This document shows positions 35,229-41,573 of a DNA stretch of 64,000 nucleotides, piece by piece. Within the stretch, counting starts at the first letter, position 1. The number at the start of each line of letters is the position of its first letter. Source of the stretch: Bacteroidales bacterium UBA4333 (lineage in GTDB: Bacteria > Bacteroidota > Bacteroidia > Bacteroidales > Paludibacteraceae); NCBI GenBank assembly GCA_002394335.1, contig DGTP01000016.1, positions 62,001 through 126,000 on the forward strand, read 5' to 3'. The position numbers and the translations under genes were made by a program. The notes under the pieces are model-generated. The model was not told where the DNA came from, ran no database searches, and saw only the letters and a program-made list of their open reading frames with translations.

Positions 35229-35291
35229 GAAATCGTTGACTCGATAAAAGTCTGACAAAAGTCTGATAAACCCCTTACGAGACCCTTACGG
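35229..35291 (-). repeat. 63-bp island-flanking inverted repeat, left copy
   Basis: 61 of 63 bases match the reverse complement of 41574-41636. Contains a short direct repeat (AAAAGTCTGA twice). Marks the left limit of the accessory island. Confidence 0.9.
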
Positions 35292-35392
35292 GGGGAGGGG
35301 GGAGCCGTCAGACGTCAGCCGTCAGAAAGCTGAAATCTGAAATATAACGGCGGCAAGAATGCCACCGAAGGGAACAAACGGAAAGAAAAAAG

Positions 35393-35412
35393 TTGTCCCA
35401 AGGATGGGACAA
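35393..35412. repeat. TTGTCCCA palindrome, copy 2
   Basis: TTGTCCCA, AGGA, TGGGACAA, followed by AAATGGATGA; forms a direct tandem of about 38 bases with copy 3. Confidence 0.8.
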
Positions 35413-35429
35413 AAATGGATGATGAGGGG

Positions 35430-35449
35430 TTGTCCCAAAGATGGGACAA
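35430..35449. repeat. TTGTCCCA palindrome, copy 3
   Basis: TTGTCCCA, AAGA, TGGGACAA, again followed by AAATGGATGA. Confidence 0.8.
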
Positions 35450-35602
35450 AAATGGATGACGAAGCCGGCATTGAGCTGATATTGAGTTGAGACGGATAGG
35501 CAATAGGTAGGCAACAGGGTCGGAAATGGTTAACTAATCACTAAGAATATACAAGAACCACTAACGCTGAGTTTTCGAACACAGCGTTCGAAAAAAATGC
35601 AC

Positions 35603-35662
35603 TGCACTATTTGCACTATTTGCACTTTGGAACGAGAAAGTGCAGAAAGTGCAGAAAGTGCA
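35603..35662. repeat. Hairpin with arms made of 9-bp tandem repeats (TGCACT)
   Basis: Left arm: three units TGCACTATT/TGCACTATT/TGCACTTT (35603-35628); right arm: AAAGTGCAG three times (35637-35662); loop of eight bases. About 22 of 26 positions pair. Confidence 0.85.
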
Positions 35663-35677
35663 AGGCAAAAAAATATA

Positions 35678-35738
35678 TGACCGGATTGACCGAATTGACC
35701 ATTTGAAGGCGAAACGGTCAAAAAGGTCAAAACGGTCA
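35678..35738. repeat. Hairpin with arms made of tandem repeats (TTGACC)
   Basis: Left arm 35678-35700 carries three TGACC units (TGACCGGATTGACC and one more); right arm 35716-35738 carries GGTCA three times. Adjacent to the TGCACT hairpin and built the same way from a different unit. Confidence 0.85.
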
Positions 35739-35817
35739 GAAAAAAATAAATGAATCTCCGAGCTGAATTTTTATTTGTTTGTCCAAAATTACCAAAAATG
35801 AATCAAAAATTATTTTT

Positions 35818-35850
35818 TTTGATATATGCAAATTTTCGGGTATAAATTTG
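35818..35850 (+). promoter_or_regulatory. Orphan rightward promoter
   Basis: TTTG (35818-35821) within TTTGATATATGC, 21 bases, TAAATTTG (35843-35850). No gene follows on this strand; a hairpin at 35910-35936 ends the available space. Confidence 0.5.
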
Positions 35851-35856
35851 CCAAGT

Positions 35857-35936
35857 AAAATGCAATTTTATCTATGTACAAAAGAAAGAAGCCATCCGAC
35901 TTGTCAACAAAATGTGCGGCTTACGACCGCACATTT
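35857..35936 (+). ncRNA. Possible small RNA of about 80 bases
   Basis: Space between the orphan promoter and the hairpin at 35910-35936. No open frame of note. Inferred only from promoter-plus-hairpin spacing; no known RNA family recognised. Confidence 0.25.
35910..35936. terminator. Bidirectional terminator at the end of the LRR operon
   Basis: AAATGTGCGG (35910-35919), loop of seven bases, CCGCACATTT (35927-35936): a perfect 10-bp stem. Read leftward it is followed by T-rich sequence, directly after the stop of the leucine-rich-repeat gene. Confidence 0.75.
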
Positions 35937-35937
35937 A

Positions 35938-36780
35938 TCACAATTCAATCAACCGGTGGCGGTATTGTTTGAGCGCGTCGAAGCGCATAAAGTAGTCTGT
36001 TGTGCCTTTCGGAATAAACACGCGCACAATACGATTGCACCTATCAAATGCGGTGGACTCAATGCGCTCAATGGACTTAGGTAAGGTTATAGAAGCCAAA
36101 CTATTGCAGTTATCAAATACATAAGTACCTATATATTTTGAACCCTCAGTTATTACCACATCTGACAGCATAGAGCAACTAGCAAATGCACCTGATTCTA
36201 TAGATTCTATACCGCTGCCAATGGAGACTTTTTTAAGACTACTGCAGCCGTCGAAACAACTTCTTGTCACTTGATGGATGCCCTGTAATTTGATTTCGCT
36301 TTCTAATGAATAACAGCCCAAGAAGGCGAATTCTCCAATATACACAACGCTATCCGGAATAGAAATGTGCGATAAATTCCGCCGTTGAGAAAAGGCAGAG
36401 TCTGCAATTACCTCAATGCCTTCAGGTATAGATGAACTATTGCAACCATGAACCAGTGTGTTAGTCGCAGTAACAATGATAGCATTGCAGTTATCACGAG
36501 AGTCAAACATGGGATTTCCTTGCTCAACGACCAGAGAAGACAGTTGCTCACATAACTCAAAATTATTCTTCCCTATCACTGATACAGTTTTTGGAATGAT
36601 TAGTGACGTCAATTCATCGCATCCATTTATGGCATATGCGCCAATGTCAGTCACAAAATCCGGTATTCGATATGCTCCCTTTAACCCCGATGGCATTCGC
36701 GTGAGTGTGGTAATGTCGCCACAAATGGAGAATTGCACTCCCTGCTCATCTCTAAAGTGTTTTCTAACAAATGTTTTCAT
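35938..36780 (-). CDS. Leucine-rich-repeat protein, BspA (LRR_5) type, no signal peptide
   Basis: 280 residues. Repeats of about 23 residues of the Treponema/BspA type run through most of the protein (for example AFASCSMLSDVVITEG, VFDNCNSLASITLPKSIERI, AINGCDELTSLIIPKTVSVI). Most LRR_5 proteins of Bacteroidales are exported, but this one starts MKTFVRKHFRDEQGVQFSI with no signal peptide or sorting tail, so it is probably cytosolic. Its ATG overlaps the stop of the upstream gene. Last gene of a three-gene leftward operon in the island. LRRs bind proteins; the partner may be encoded next door. AT-richer than the flanking core genes. Confidence 0.85.
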   Translation of the reverse strand: MKTFVRKHFRDEQGVQFSICGDITTLTRMPSGLKGAYRIPDFVTDIGAYAINGCDELTSLIIPKTVSVIGKNNFELCEQLSSLVVEQGNPMFDSRDNCNAIIVTATNTLVHGCNSSSIPEGIEVIADSAFSQRRNLSHISIPDSVVYIGEFAFLGCYSLESEIKLQGIHQVTRSCFDGCSSLKKVSIGSGIESIESGAFASCSMLSDVVITEGSKYIGTYVFDNCNSLASITLPKSIERIESTAFDRCNRIVRVFIPKGTTDYFMRFDALKQYRHRLIEL

Positions 36781-37430
36781 ATGTGTTCTTCTTTATGTGT
36801 TGTTTTGTCAGTGCAATTTATGCTATACTCAAGGTCGAAATCCCGACAGAAGATAAAATCTGTTAGTGCAAAGTTGGTATGGTCGAAGAGATTATGGAAG
36901 GCATTGATGAGATGCAAGTCCTTTGTGAGCTTTTGGTCTAACCGCTCATTCCAATTATCCGGTTTACAGTCCATGCCGATGAACTCTTCGAAAGATACCT
37001 CCAAGTTTTGAGGAAGGTATAAACTGCGCGTCACACCGGTATCATACAATGAGTTCCAACCGGTATCACACAAAGCCTCCCATAATTCTTGCCTGCTATC
37101 ATTTTGAAATGGATGAAGAGAAGGATATTCTTTTGACAAAAAACAATTGGCTACTAATTCCACATTTGGCTGAAATGCGGACATTCGAGAGTATAGTTCA
37201 TGCGCATGATCATACATCTTTTGCAAAGCGAGATACAGAGCATCATTAAAGGCTATAATATCCTGTATAAGACATTTTTGGTTTGCCAATGCTTGCTCAT
37301 TAAGAATATCACGGCGCAATTCAAGTAGACACTCACATTGGGTATAATCCTCAAGATCATTTCTAAAATCATAGGTAGTCCGTATCTCCCATTCTATATA
37401 TCGGAGATATTTATCATTATAGTGTATCAT
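36777..37430 (-). CDS. Unknown cytosolic protein of the island
   Basis: 217 residues with no signal peptide, membrane segment or motif that I recognise. It is rich in aromatic and acidic residues and has eight Cys scattered along it. It overlaps the upstream small gene by 14 bases and the LRR gene by 4 bases, so the three are tightly coupled and probably work together. Start is the ATG at 37430 (MIHYNDKYLRYIEWE). Coding status is supported by these overlaps. No function proposed. Confidence 0.7.
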   Translation of the reverse strand: MIHYNDKYLRYIEWEIRTTYDFRNDLEDYTQCECLLELRRDILNEQALANQKCLIQDIIAFNDALYLALQKMYDHAHELYSRMSAFQPNVELVANCFLSKEYPSLHPFQNDSRQELWEALCDTGWNSLYDTGVTRSLYLPQNLEVSFEEFIGMDCKPDNWNERLDQKLTKDLHLINAFHNLFDHTNFALTDFIFCRDFDLEYSINCTDKTTHKEEHI

Positions 37431-37689
37431 GTTTCATCCTTTCTAATCGTTCGCGTTCTGCTGCAATTTCCTCTGGAGTAAGAATAACAGCAAACAAAGT
37501 GATTTCAGAAAACATCTTAGCAATGTGCGGTTCACAATGCGTTAGTTCGCAAAATTCTTTGAAAGGCGGATCTTCCTCTCGGTTATTGCAAATAAGTACC
37601 GCCATTTTGCTACGGATGTCAATGTCTGACATAAAGAGTTCTTTGAGACGCAACAATTCGAGTTGGTCATTGATTTCTTGCTTTGTCAT
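37417..37689 (-). CDS. Small unknown protein, first gene of the LRR operon
   Basis: 90 residues, predicted helical: MTKQEINDQLELLRLKELF at the N-terminus and a charged C-terminal helix (PEEIAAERERLERMKHD). No recognised family. It follows a promoter with the island-specific layout and a palindrome directly after the -7 box. It overlaps the next gene by 14 bases. The size and first position would fit an antitoxin or regulatory partner, but this is only a position argument. Confidence 0.65.
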   Translation of the reverse strand: MTKQEINDQLELLRLKELFMSDIDIRSKMAVLICNNREEDPPFKEFCELTHCEPHIAKMFSEITLFAVILTPEEIAAERERLERMKHDTL

Positions 37690-37711
37690 AGTCTTTCAAT
37701 ATAAAAAAATA

Positions 37712-37735
37712 CAGCGTGACTTTCGAATCACGCTG
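37712..37735. promoter_or_regulatory. Operator-like palindrome, LRR operon
   Basis: CAGCGTGA (37712-37719), eight bases, TCACGCTG (37728-37735), directly adjoining the -7 box and covering the expected transcription start. The same arms occur at 38427-38452. Confidence 0.7.
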
Positions 37736-37763
37736 CAAAATTACTGCTCAGCTCGTTCACAAA
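37736..37763 (-). promoter_or_regulatory. Island-type promoter of the LRR operon
   Basis: Leftward TTTGTG (37763-37758), exactly 14 bases, TAATTTTG (37743-37736). The spacing is four bases shorter than in the housekeeping promoters of this window. Confidence 0.6.
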
Positions 37764-37785
37764 GTGGCAGAGCATTATTTTTTTA

Positions 37786-38397
37786 TTAAAAATCGCTTCC
37801 TGACAGTTGATTTTGTATCTCAAGAGCCTTTTGTTTGCTGAATTGGTCCACCTCTTTCTGGTACAAGCCGCCGAGTGCTTCGGTTCCTCCGTACGTTATT
37901 GTGCAATCATCCCAACCGCGATAGAACATCTCCAATTCGATATTGTCGTCCAAATGCCAAATAGCCGCACTACTGTCTTCCAAATCTTGGACGACAGGTC
38001 TGCCGTGTGTCCGTTGAATCAAGGTTGTCTTGCCGTACTTCTCTTCAATGCGGGAAATGATTGCACGGCACTGTTCCATTCCGGGAATGTCTTTGTACTG
38101 CTTAAGGAGAGAGAAGGAGATTTTAATTTTGTAGACGGTGTGGGTTAGTTTGGTAGCGCGCATTTCAATGTAGCAAGGGTACGTCATGAAAGTGCCGTAG
38201 ATAGTACTAATCTCCACATCATTACTTCCTTCGTAGATGTACGTTTGACCTTCAAAGCCTTTTTCGTTGAAAGCGGCTAAAAACTCATCGTAGGTGCTCC
38301 CGAACGGAACACCAAAGACCTGAACGGTGGACTTTTGTCCAAATGCGGTTGCTACTCCCATGGAGAGAAGCAGACTAAAAAGAATAACTTTTCTCAT
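37786..38397 (-). CDS. Exported unknown protein of the island
   Basis: 203 residues with a clear signal peptide (MRKVILFSLLLSMGVATAFG, cleavage before Gln21). The mature part is mixed alpha/beta with FGVPFGSTYDEFLAAFNEKG near the start. This start (V-F-G-V-P-F-G-S-T) recalls small periplasmic Bacteroidales proteins of unknown role. No catalytic motif seen. It is transcribed alone from an island-type promoter with the palindrome, so it should share regulation with the LRR and WYL operons. Confidence 0.75.
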   Translation of the reverse strand: MRKVILFSLLLSMGVATAFGQKSTVQVFGVPFGSTYDEFLAAFNEKGFEGQTYIYEGSNDVEISTIYGTFMTYPCYIEMRATKLTHTVYKIKISFSLLKQYKDIPGMEQCRAIISRIEEKYGKTTLIQRTHGRPVVQDLEDSSAAIWHLDDNIELEMFYRGWDDCTITYGGTEALGGLYQKEVDQFSKQKALEIQNQLSGSDF

Positions 38398-38425
38398 AAC
38401 TTGTTAATTTGATTATTATAATAAT

Positions 38426-38453
38426 GCAGCGTGACCCAAACGAATCACGCTGC
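38426..38453. promoter_or_regulatory. Operator-like palindrome, exported-protein gene
   Basis: GCAGCGTGA (38426-38434), ten bases, TCACGCTGC (38445-38453), overlapping the -7 box by one base. Same half-sites as at 37712-37735. Confidence 0.7.
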
Positions 38454-38480
38454 AAAATTACAATACCAAACTCCCACAAA
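38453..38480 (-). promoter_or_regulatory. Island-type promoter of the exported-protein gene
   Basis: Leftward TTTGTG (38480-38475), exactly 14 bases, TAATTTTG (38460-38453). The TTTGTGGGAGTTTG segment is shared with the WYL promoter. Confidence 0.6.
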
Positions 38481-38496
38481 ATAGAGGAGAGATTTT

Positions 38497-38730
38497 TTAA
38501 GAAATCTTCTCTGCCTGAAGATGGGAAACTGAAATCAAACCGGGCTTCAGCAAATCAACACCATACTTGCTGACAAACAAGTTGTTGATCTTCGGTTTGT
38601 TCTCTCCGGGGTTAGAATTAAGCGGGTTTGACATACTTACGGGAGTTACCATGTCCACAAACATCCCTTTCTCCAAGCGAACACCATTGACGGACTCGCT
38701 TCTTTTAACTGAAATTCTCCAAAGTGCCAT
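38497..38730 (-). CDS. Small DUF6140-like protein
   Basis: 77 residues: MALWRISVKRSESVNGVRLE, KGMFVDMVTP, then a segment on NPLNSN and KYGVDLLKPGLIS. This pattern resembles the short DUF6140 family of Bacteroides-type bacteria (basic beta strands, NG(V/I)xLEKGM, NPL, YGxD); the family's role is unknown to me. It is the last gene of the WYL operon, 20 bases after the preceding gene. The Asn/Pro-rich centre suggests a flexible loop. Confidence 0.65.
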   Translation of the reverse strand: MALWRISVKRSESVNGVRLEKGMFVDMVTPVSMSNPLNSNPGENKPKINNLFVSKYGVDLLKPGLISVSHLQAEKIS

Positions 38731-38750
38731 AGTGATTGATATTTAAGTGG

Positions 38751-39620
38751 TTAACGATGTGAATTTGTAAAGCCAGAATGAGCTTTTAGAAACTCAAAAT
38801 ACGCTTCTACCATTCCAACATAATCAAGACCAAGATAACTAAGATGATATGAATTTATAGCAATCTTATTCTTTTTTTCATCATAATATATCCAACTCTC
38901 TTTTTTGTCTGCCTTGAAATTATAACCTATTGTATTTAAGAAATTAAGCATAAGGTTGCCGCTCCCTCCAATAGACTTACTATAGCCACAACAAACAAAA
39001 ACATCAGCATCAAGCAAAGAGATTTGTCTCTTCAAGAACTCACTGTCATTATTAATGGCATCATCCAGAGTTTTATTTAGGCACCTCTCATATCCAACTT
39101 CTTTTTTACAATTGATACGAGCAAATATATTTTTGTCTACCGTCTCTAAGATAGAGGCTTCTAAACTCTCTCTATCTGCGAAGCCATCGAAGCATGCTTT
39201 GTTCTTTTCATTTGTTTTTATTATTCCATACAGTATATAGGCTAAATTTACGTATAGTCGGCTTTCGCGTTGAAGATACATATCAGTTGGGGGATAGACC
39301 TCTGATCTATATCTAAAGGATTCACTCTTGACATCCCATGCTACATCATCATTTGTATTTTGATCCTTAGTCAAATACAATATTCTAAGAGGAGCCTTAT
39401 CCCACATCTCATTCTCATATCCGCTTGCTTTTCTTGCCCATCGAAAGAAAGAACCGTCTTCCCTATGAATAGGATAGAAACTACCTTTGAACATGATACC
39501 ATCAGGGGCAAAATAGTCTCCAAGATTAGGACAGTTGGGATAAAGATGTTGATTTCTTGCAATGTAATCAGCGCGCCATTCATCAAGAATGCGTTGGTTT
39601 TCTCCTACATAGTCTTTCAT
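38751..39620 (-). CDS. Unknown protein, possible uracil-DNA-glycosylase-like fold
   Basis: 289 residues, cytosolic. Three segments recall the UDG superfamily: PLRILYLTKDQN (an N-terminal strand and loop), LDADVFVCCGYSKSIG (a core strand ending in a small-residue loop) and INSYHLSYLGLD near the C-terminus (similar to the H-P-S/A loop of glycosylases, but with Leu for Pro). The match is weak and the catalytic residues cannot be assigned. It lies 12 bases after the WYL regulator and before the DUF6140-like gene. Linkage to a WYL regulator would fit a nucleic-acid-related stress or defence role, which is inference. Strongly AT-rich codon use. Confidence 0.6.
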   Translation of the reverse strand: MKDYVGENQRILDEWRADYIARNQHLYPNCPNLGDYFAPDGIMFKGSFYPIHREDGSFFRWARKASGYENEMWDKAPLRILYLTKDQNTNDDVAWDVKSESFRYRSEVYPPTDMYLQRESRLYVNLAYILYGIIKTNEKNKACFDGFADRESLEASILETVDKNIFARINCKKEVGYERCLNKTLDDAINNDSEFLKRQISLLDADVFVCCGYSKSIGGSGNLMLNFLNTIGYNFKADKKESWIYYDEKKNKIAINSYHLSYLGLDYVGMVEAYFEFLKAHSGFTNSHR

Positions 39621-39632
39621 ATTGATAAATAT

Positions 39633-40559
39633 TTAATGGTTGTACATTTTATTAGTTCTCGCTGCATCTTCAGCGAACTCATTTCTCATTGACTCCGGAG
39701 CGAGCACCTCGACATCGGAACCGTATTTGTATAATTCCTGCTTAAAGTCGAAACTGGGAATTATAAAATATCTGAAGATAGAATACTCTTCATTCGTCTC
39801 TATTTCTTCTTGCGAAGTATGCAACGGCAAGGAACGCAAATAAGGTACTTGCTTGGCTGAAACGGATATTTTAACCTCGACCGGCTCGTAATTCAAATCA
39901 GCAGTACCATAAGCGTCTTTGAAATAAGCTTCTGCATTGAAGCCTTTGGGCAACTTATATTTCTGCGTAGTCAGTTCAATGGCATGGATGCGGTCAAGCG
40001 AATACAAATACGTTTGATCTATACCGGGTGAGTATGCCAATACGTACCAACGTTGCTTGAACATCTTGAGACAATATGGCTCAACGATGAATGTTGCGGG
40101 ATAGTCCTTTGTAAAGCCTTGATAAGTCATTTCTATAGCTGTCTTATCGCGCAGGGCTTCAATGATAGGCGCAAGGAACTTTTCTCCGGACGGTATTGGC
40201 TCAAATAGAATTTGGTCGGATAACTCCTTGCTGTCTTTGAGCAGACTATCCATAGACATAAGGTTCAATAAGCGCAAGCGCAGATCTGCGCCGCGTAAGT
40301 CGGAAGCCTCTTCAATATAATACTCATTATAGGCATTGCATTTGATATGGACATCAAAAAGCATTTCAACCGTGCTTTTCCAGCGATGGAAATTACTCTC
40401 TGGGAGATAGTCCTGTTTGTACTCGTTTACGGACGAGTGTGCCCATTTCTCATCTATCGCCGCGCGTGAAATAGGACCGCGTGCGATAGTGTTCAACAGC
40501 CAAATATAGCAGTTGAAAAGATAAGCAGTTGATGATTTAAGTTTTTTCTTCGTTTCCAT
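39633..40559 (-). CDS. WYL-domain transcriptional regulator
   Basis: 308 residues from the ATG at 40559 (METKKKLKSSTAYLF). Seen: an N-terminal winged-helix-like DNA-binding part (GPISRAAIDEKWAHSS...), a WYL domain (MFKQRWYVLAYSPG, with YLYSLDRIHAIE after it) and a WCX-type C-terminal domain (VEVKISVSAKQVPYLRSLPL...). WYL proteins sense ligands and often control defence or DNA-damage genes. A longer frame to 40577 would start at or before the predicted transcription start and is rejected. It has two promoters, one housekeeping type and one island type, the latter with a degraded palindrome, which suggests autoregulation. Confidence 0.88.
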   Translation of the reverse strand: METKKKLKSSTAYLFNCYIWLLNTIARGPISRAAIDEKWAHSSVNEYKQDYLPESNFHRWKSTVEMLFDVHIKCNAYNEYYIEEASDLRGADLRLRLLNLMSMDSLLKDSKELSDQILFEPIPSGEKFLAPIIEALRDKTAIEMTYQGFTKDYPATFIVEPYCLKMFKQRWYVLAYSPGIDQTYLYSLDRIHAIELTTQKYKLPKGFNAEAYFKDAYGTADLNYEPVEVKISVSAKQVPYLRSLPLHTSQEEIETNEEYSIFRYFIIPSFDFKQELYKYGSDVEVLAPESMRNEFAEDAARTNKMYNH

Positions 40560-40581
40560 GTGCGTTAAATTTTTCACGGTG

Positions 40582-40609
40582 CAAAATTACTGCTTCAAAC
40601 TCCCACAAA
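40582..40609 (-). promoter_or_regulatory. Island-type promoter of the WYL operon
   Basis: Leftward TTTGTG (40609-40604), exactly 14 bases, TAATTTTG (40589-40582), followed by CACCGTGA...TAACGCAC, a weak copy of the CAGCGTGA...TCACGCTG palindrome. Confidence 0.55.
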
Positions 40610-40622
40610 GTGAATGAGTGTG

Positions 40623-40654
40623 CAAAATTACTGTTTTTTTTTGAAATATGCAAA
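40623..40654 (-). promoter_or_regulatory. Housekeeping promoter of the WYL operon
   Basis: Leftward TTTG (40654-40651) within TTTGCATATTTC, 20 bases, TAATTTTG (40630-40623). Placed upstream of the island-type promoter. Confidence 0.75.
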
Positions 40655-40717
40655 TATGTAAGGTAGTATTTTTGATTTTTACAAATTTTGATACATCTAC
40701 AGGCTGAAAAGCGGGCA

Positions 40718-40750
40718 CAAAAAAACAGAGCCTCGTTCCCGAAACTCTGT
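40718..40750 (-). terminator. Terminator of the toxin-antitoxin operon
   Basis: Read leftward: ACAGAG, TTTCGGGAACGAGG, CTCTGT, then seven T. The stem has an inner TCG/CGA pair. Confidence 0.75.
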
Positions 40751-40762
40751 ATATAAAATATG

Positions 40763-40787
40763 TCACCGCTTTTTTACGCTGCCGGTG
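40763..40787 (+). repeat. 25-bp direct repeat, left copy
   Basis: Begins TCACCGCTTTTTTACGC and ends CCGGTG; identical to 41438-41462. The ends CACCG/CGGTG are inverted. The pair encloses the toxin-antitoxin genes. Confidence 0.9.
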
Positions 40788-40824
40788 CCAGCGCTCCTGT
40801 TTAACGTCGGCAAGTGACGAGAGG

Positions 40825-41145
40825 TTATTTCATTCTTTGAAGAATATCCTTTAGGAATACCTCCGATATGTTTTCATAATCCGCTTTGTCGTAAATGTAA
40901 AGCAACTGCAATTCATCTTCTACAATTTTGGCACGGATGATTACTCGAGCGCCGCCGCTTCTGCCACGTCTTTTGGACGTGATAGCCATCCGAATCTTAC
41001 GTGCTCCATCAGTGAGTTCCACACCTTGGTTTGGATTATTCAGTAACGACAACAATAAACGCTCAAAATCTGCCTCTAACGAACGATGGCGTTTTTTCAA
41101 GCGTTTGTAGGCAACTTTAAAATCATCAGACATTCTTACTCTCAT
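40825..41145 (-). CDS. RelE/ParE-superfamily toxin
   Basis: 106 residues. Type II toxin of the RelE/ParE fold: helical N-terminus (MSDDFKVAYKRLKKRH), the loop NPNQGVELTDGARKIRMAI, a strand with SKRRGRSGGARVI, and LLYIYDKADYENISE near the end. RelE-type members cut mRNA in the ribosome; ParE-type members act on gyrase, and the SKGRGKSGGAR-like segment is common in the RelE-like group. The ATG overlaps the antitoxin stop, the normal arrangement for such pairs. Its terminator is at 40718-40750. Confidence 0.88.
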   Translation of the reverse strand: MRVRMSDDFKVAYKRLKKRHRSLEADFERLLLSLLNNPNQGVELTDGARKIRMAITSKRRGRSGGARVIIRAKIVEDELQLLYIYDKADYENISEVFLKDILQRMK

Positions 41146-41327
41146 AGTGCGCGAAGAGTTTCTATCGCTTCATCTACACTCATGCTGGGAGCAGATTCCA
41201 CTTGCTTCATACTCCGTTTGATCGTCTGAGCTAAGCGGTATGCTTTGTCTAACTCCTGCAATCGAGCCCATCTGCGATTACTAAGACGCACAGTTGTCGT
41301 AGTTGCTGTTTGTTCCAATACACACAT
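41142..41327 (-). CDS. Cognate antitoxin
   Basis: 61 residues from the ATG at 41327 (MCVLEQTATTTTVRLSNRRW). An N-terminal strand followed by helices fits a DNA-binding antitoxin (ribbon-helix-helix or Phd-like), and the C-terminal PSMSVDEAIETLRAL would be the toxin-binding part. A longer frame to 41411 reads through the promoter and is rejected. Two promoters lie upstream, each with an AAAAATGACA...TGTCATTTTT inverted repeat around the -33 box, which suits autoregulation by a dimer. Confidence 0.8.
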   Translation of the reverse strand: MCVLEQTATTTTVRLSNRRWARLQELDKAYRLAQTIKRSMKQVESAPSMSVDEAIETLRAL

Positions 41328-41357
41328 AACTTTACCTGTATTAATGATTTTGCGCTG

Positions 41358-41389
41358 CAAAATTACACAAAAAAAATGACACTTGCAAA
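41358..41389 (-). promoter_or_regulatory. Proximal promoter of the toxin-antitoxin operon
   Basis: Leftward TTTG (41389-41386), 20 bases, TAATTTTG (41365-41358). The -33 box lies inside an inverted repeat with 13-base arms (41372-41384 and 41393-41405, one mismatch). Confidence 0.75.
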
Positions 41390-41437
41390 TAAAAGTGCCA
41401 TTTTTATGCATTTTTGTATTTTTTTACCGGATTTTTA

Positions 41438-41462
41438 TCACCGCTTTTTTACGCTGCCGGTG
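41438..41462 (+). repeat. 25-bp direct repeat, right copy
   Basis: Identical to 40763-40787. Lies between the two promoters of the toxin-antitoxin operon. Confidence 0.9.
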
Positions 41463-41491
41463 AGGTCAGACCTGGATTGCATTTTGCGCTG

Positions 41492-41521
41492 CAAAGTTAC
41501 AATAAAAAATGACATACGCAA
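41492..41521 (-). promoter_or_regulatory. Distal promoter of the toxin-antitoxin operon
   Basis: Leftward TTG (41521-41519) within CTTGCGTATGTC, 19 bases, TAACTTTG (41499-41492). Surrounded by a perfect 11-base inverted repeat AAAAATGACAT/ATGTCATTTTT (41505-41515, 41528-41538). Confidence 0.7.
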
Positions 41522-41573
41522 GGGCGGATGTCATTTTTAGCGATTTTTCTTGCCTCAATGCAAAGATAATGCT

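Larger units (their letters stand above)
34896..35937. other. One-kilobase gene-free region at the island's left end
   Basis: No convincing gene. It holds, left to right: the lptD promoter, cloverleaf element A, a second long hairpin (35095-35167), three TTGTCCCA palindromes, the 63-bp island repeat, short GCCGTCAG repeats (about 35303-35325), a TTTTCGAAC...GTTCGAAAA hairpin (about 35571-35590), two tandem-repeat hairpins, an orphan promoter and a terminator. Each is listed separately. Confidence 0.75.

Noticed and set aside
35592..35740. CRISPR-like array
   Set aside because: The repeated units are 9 bases, in contact with each other, and arranged as two inverted arms; there are no unique spacers and no cas genes in the window.
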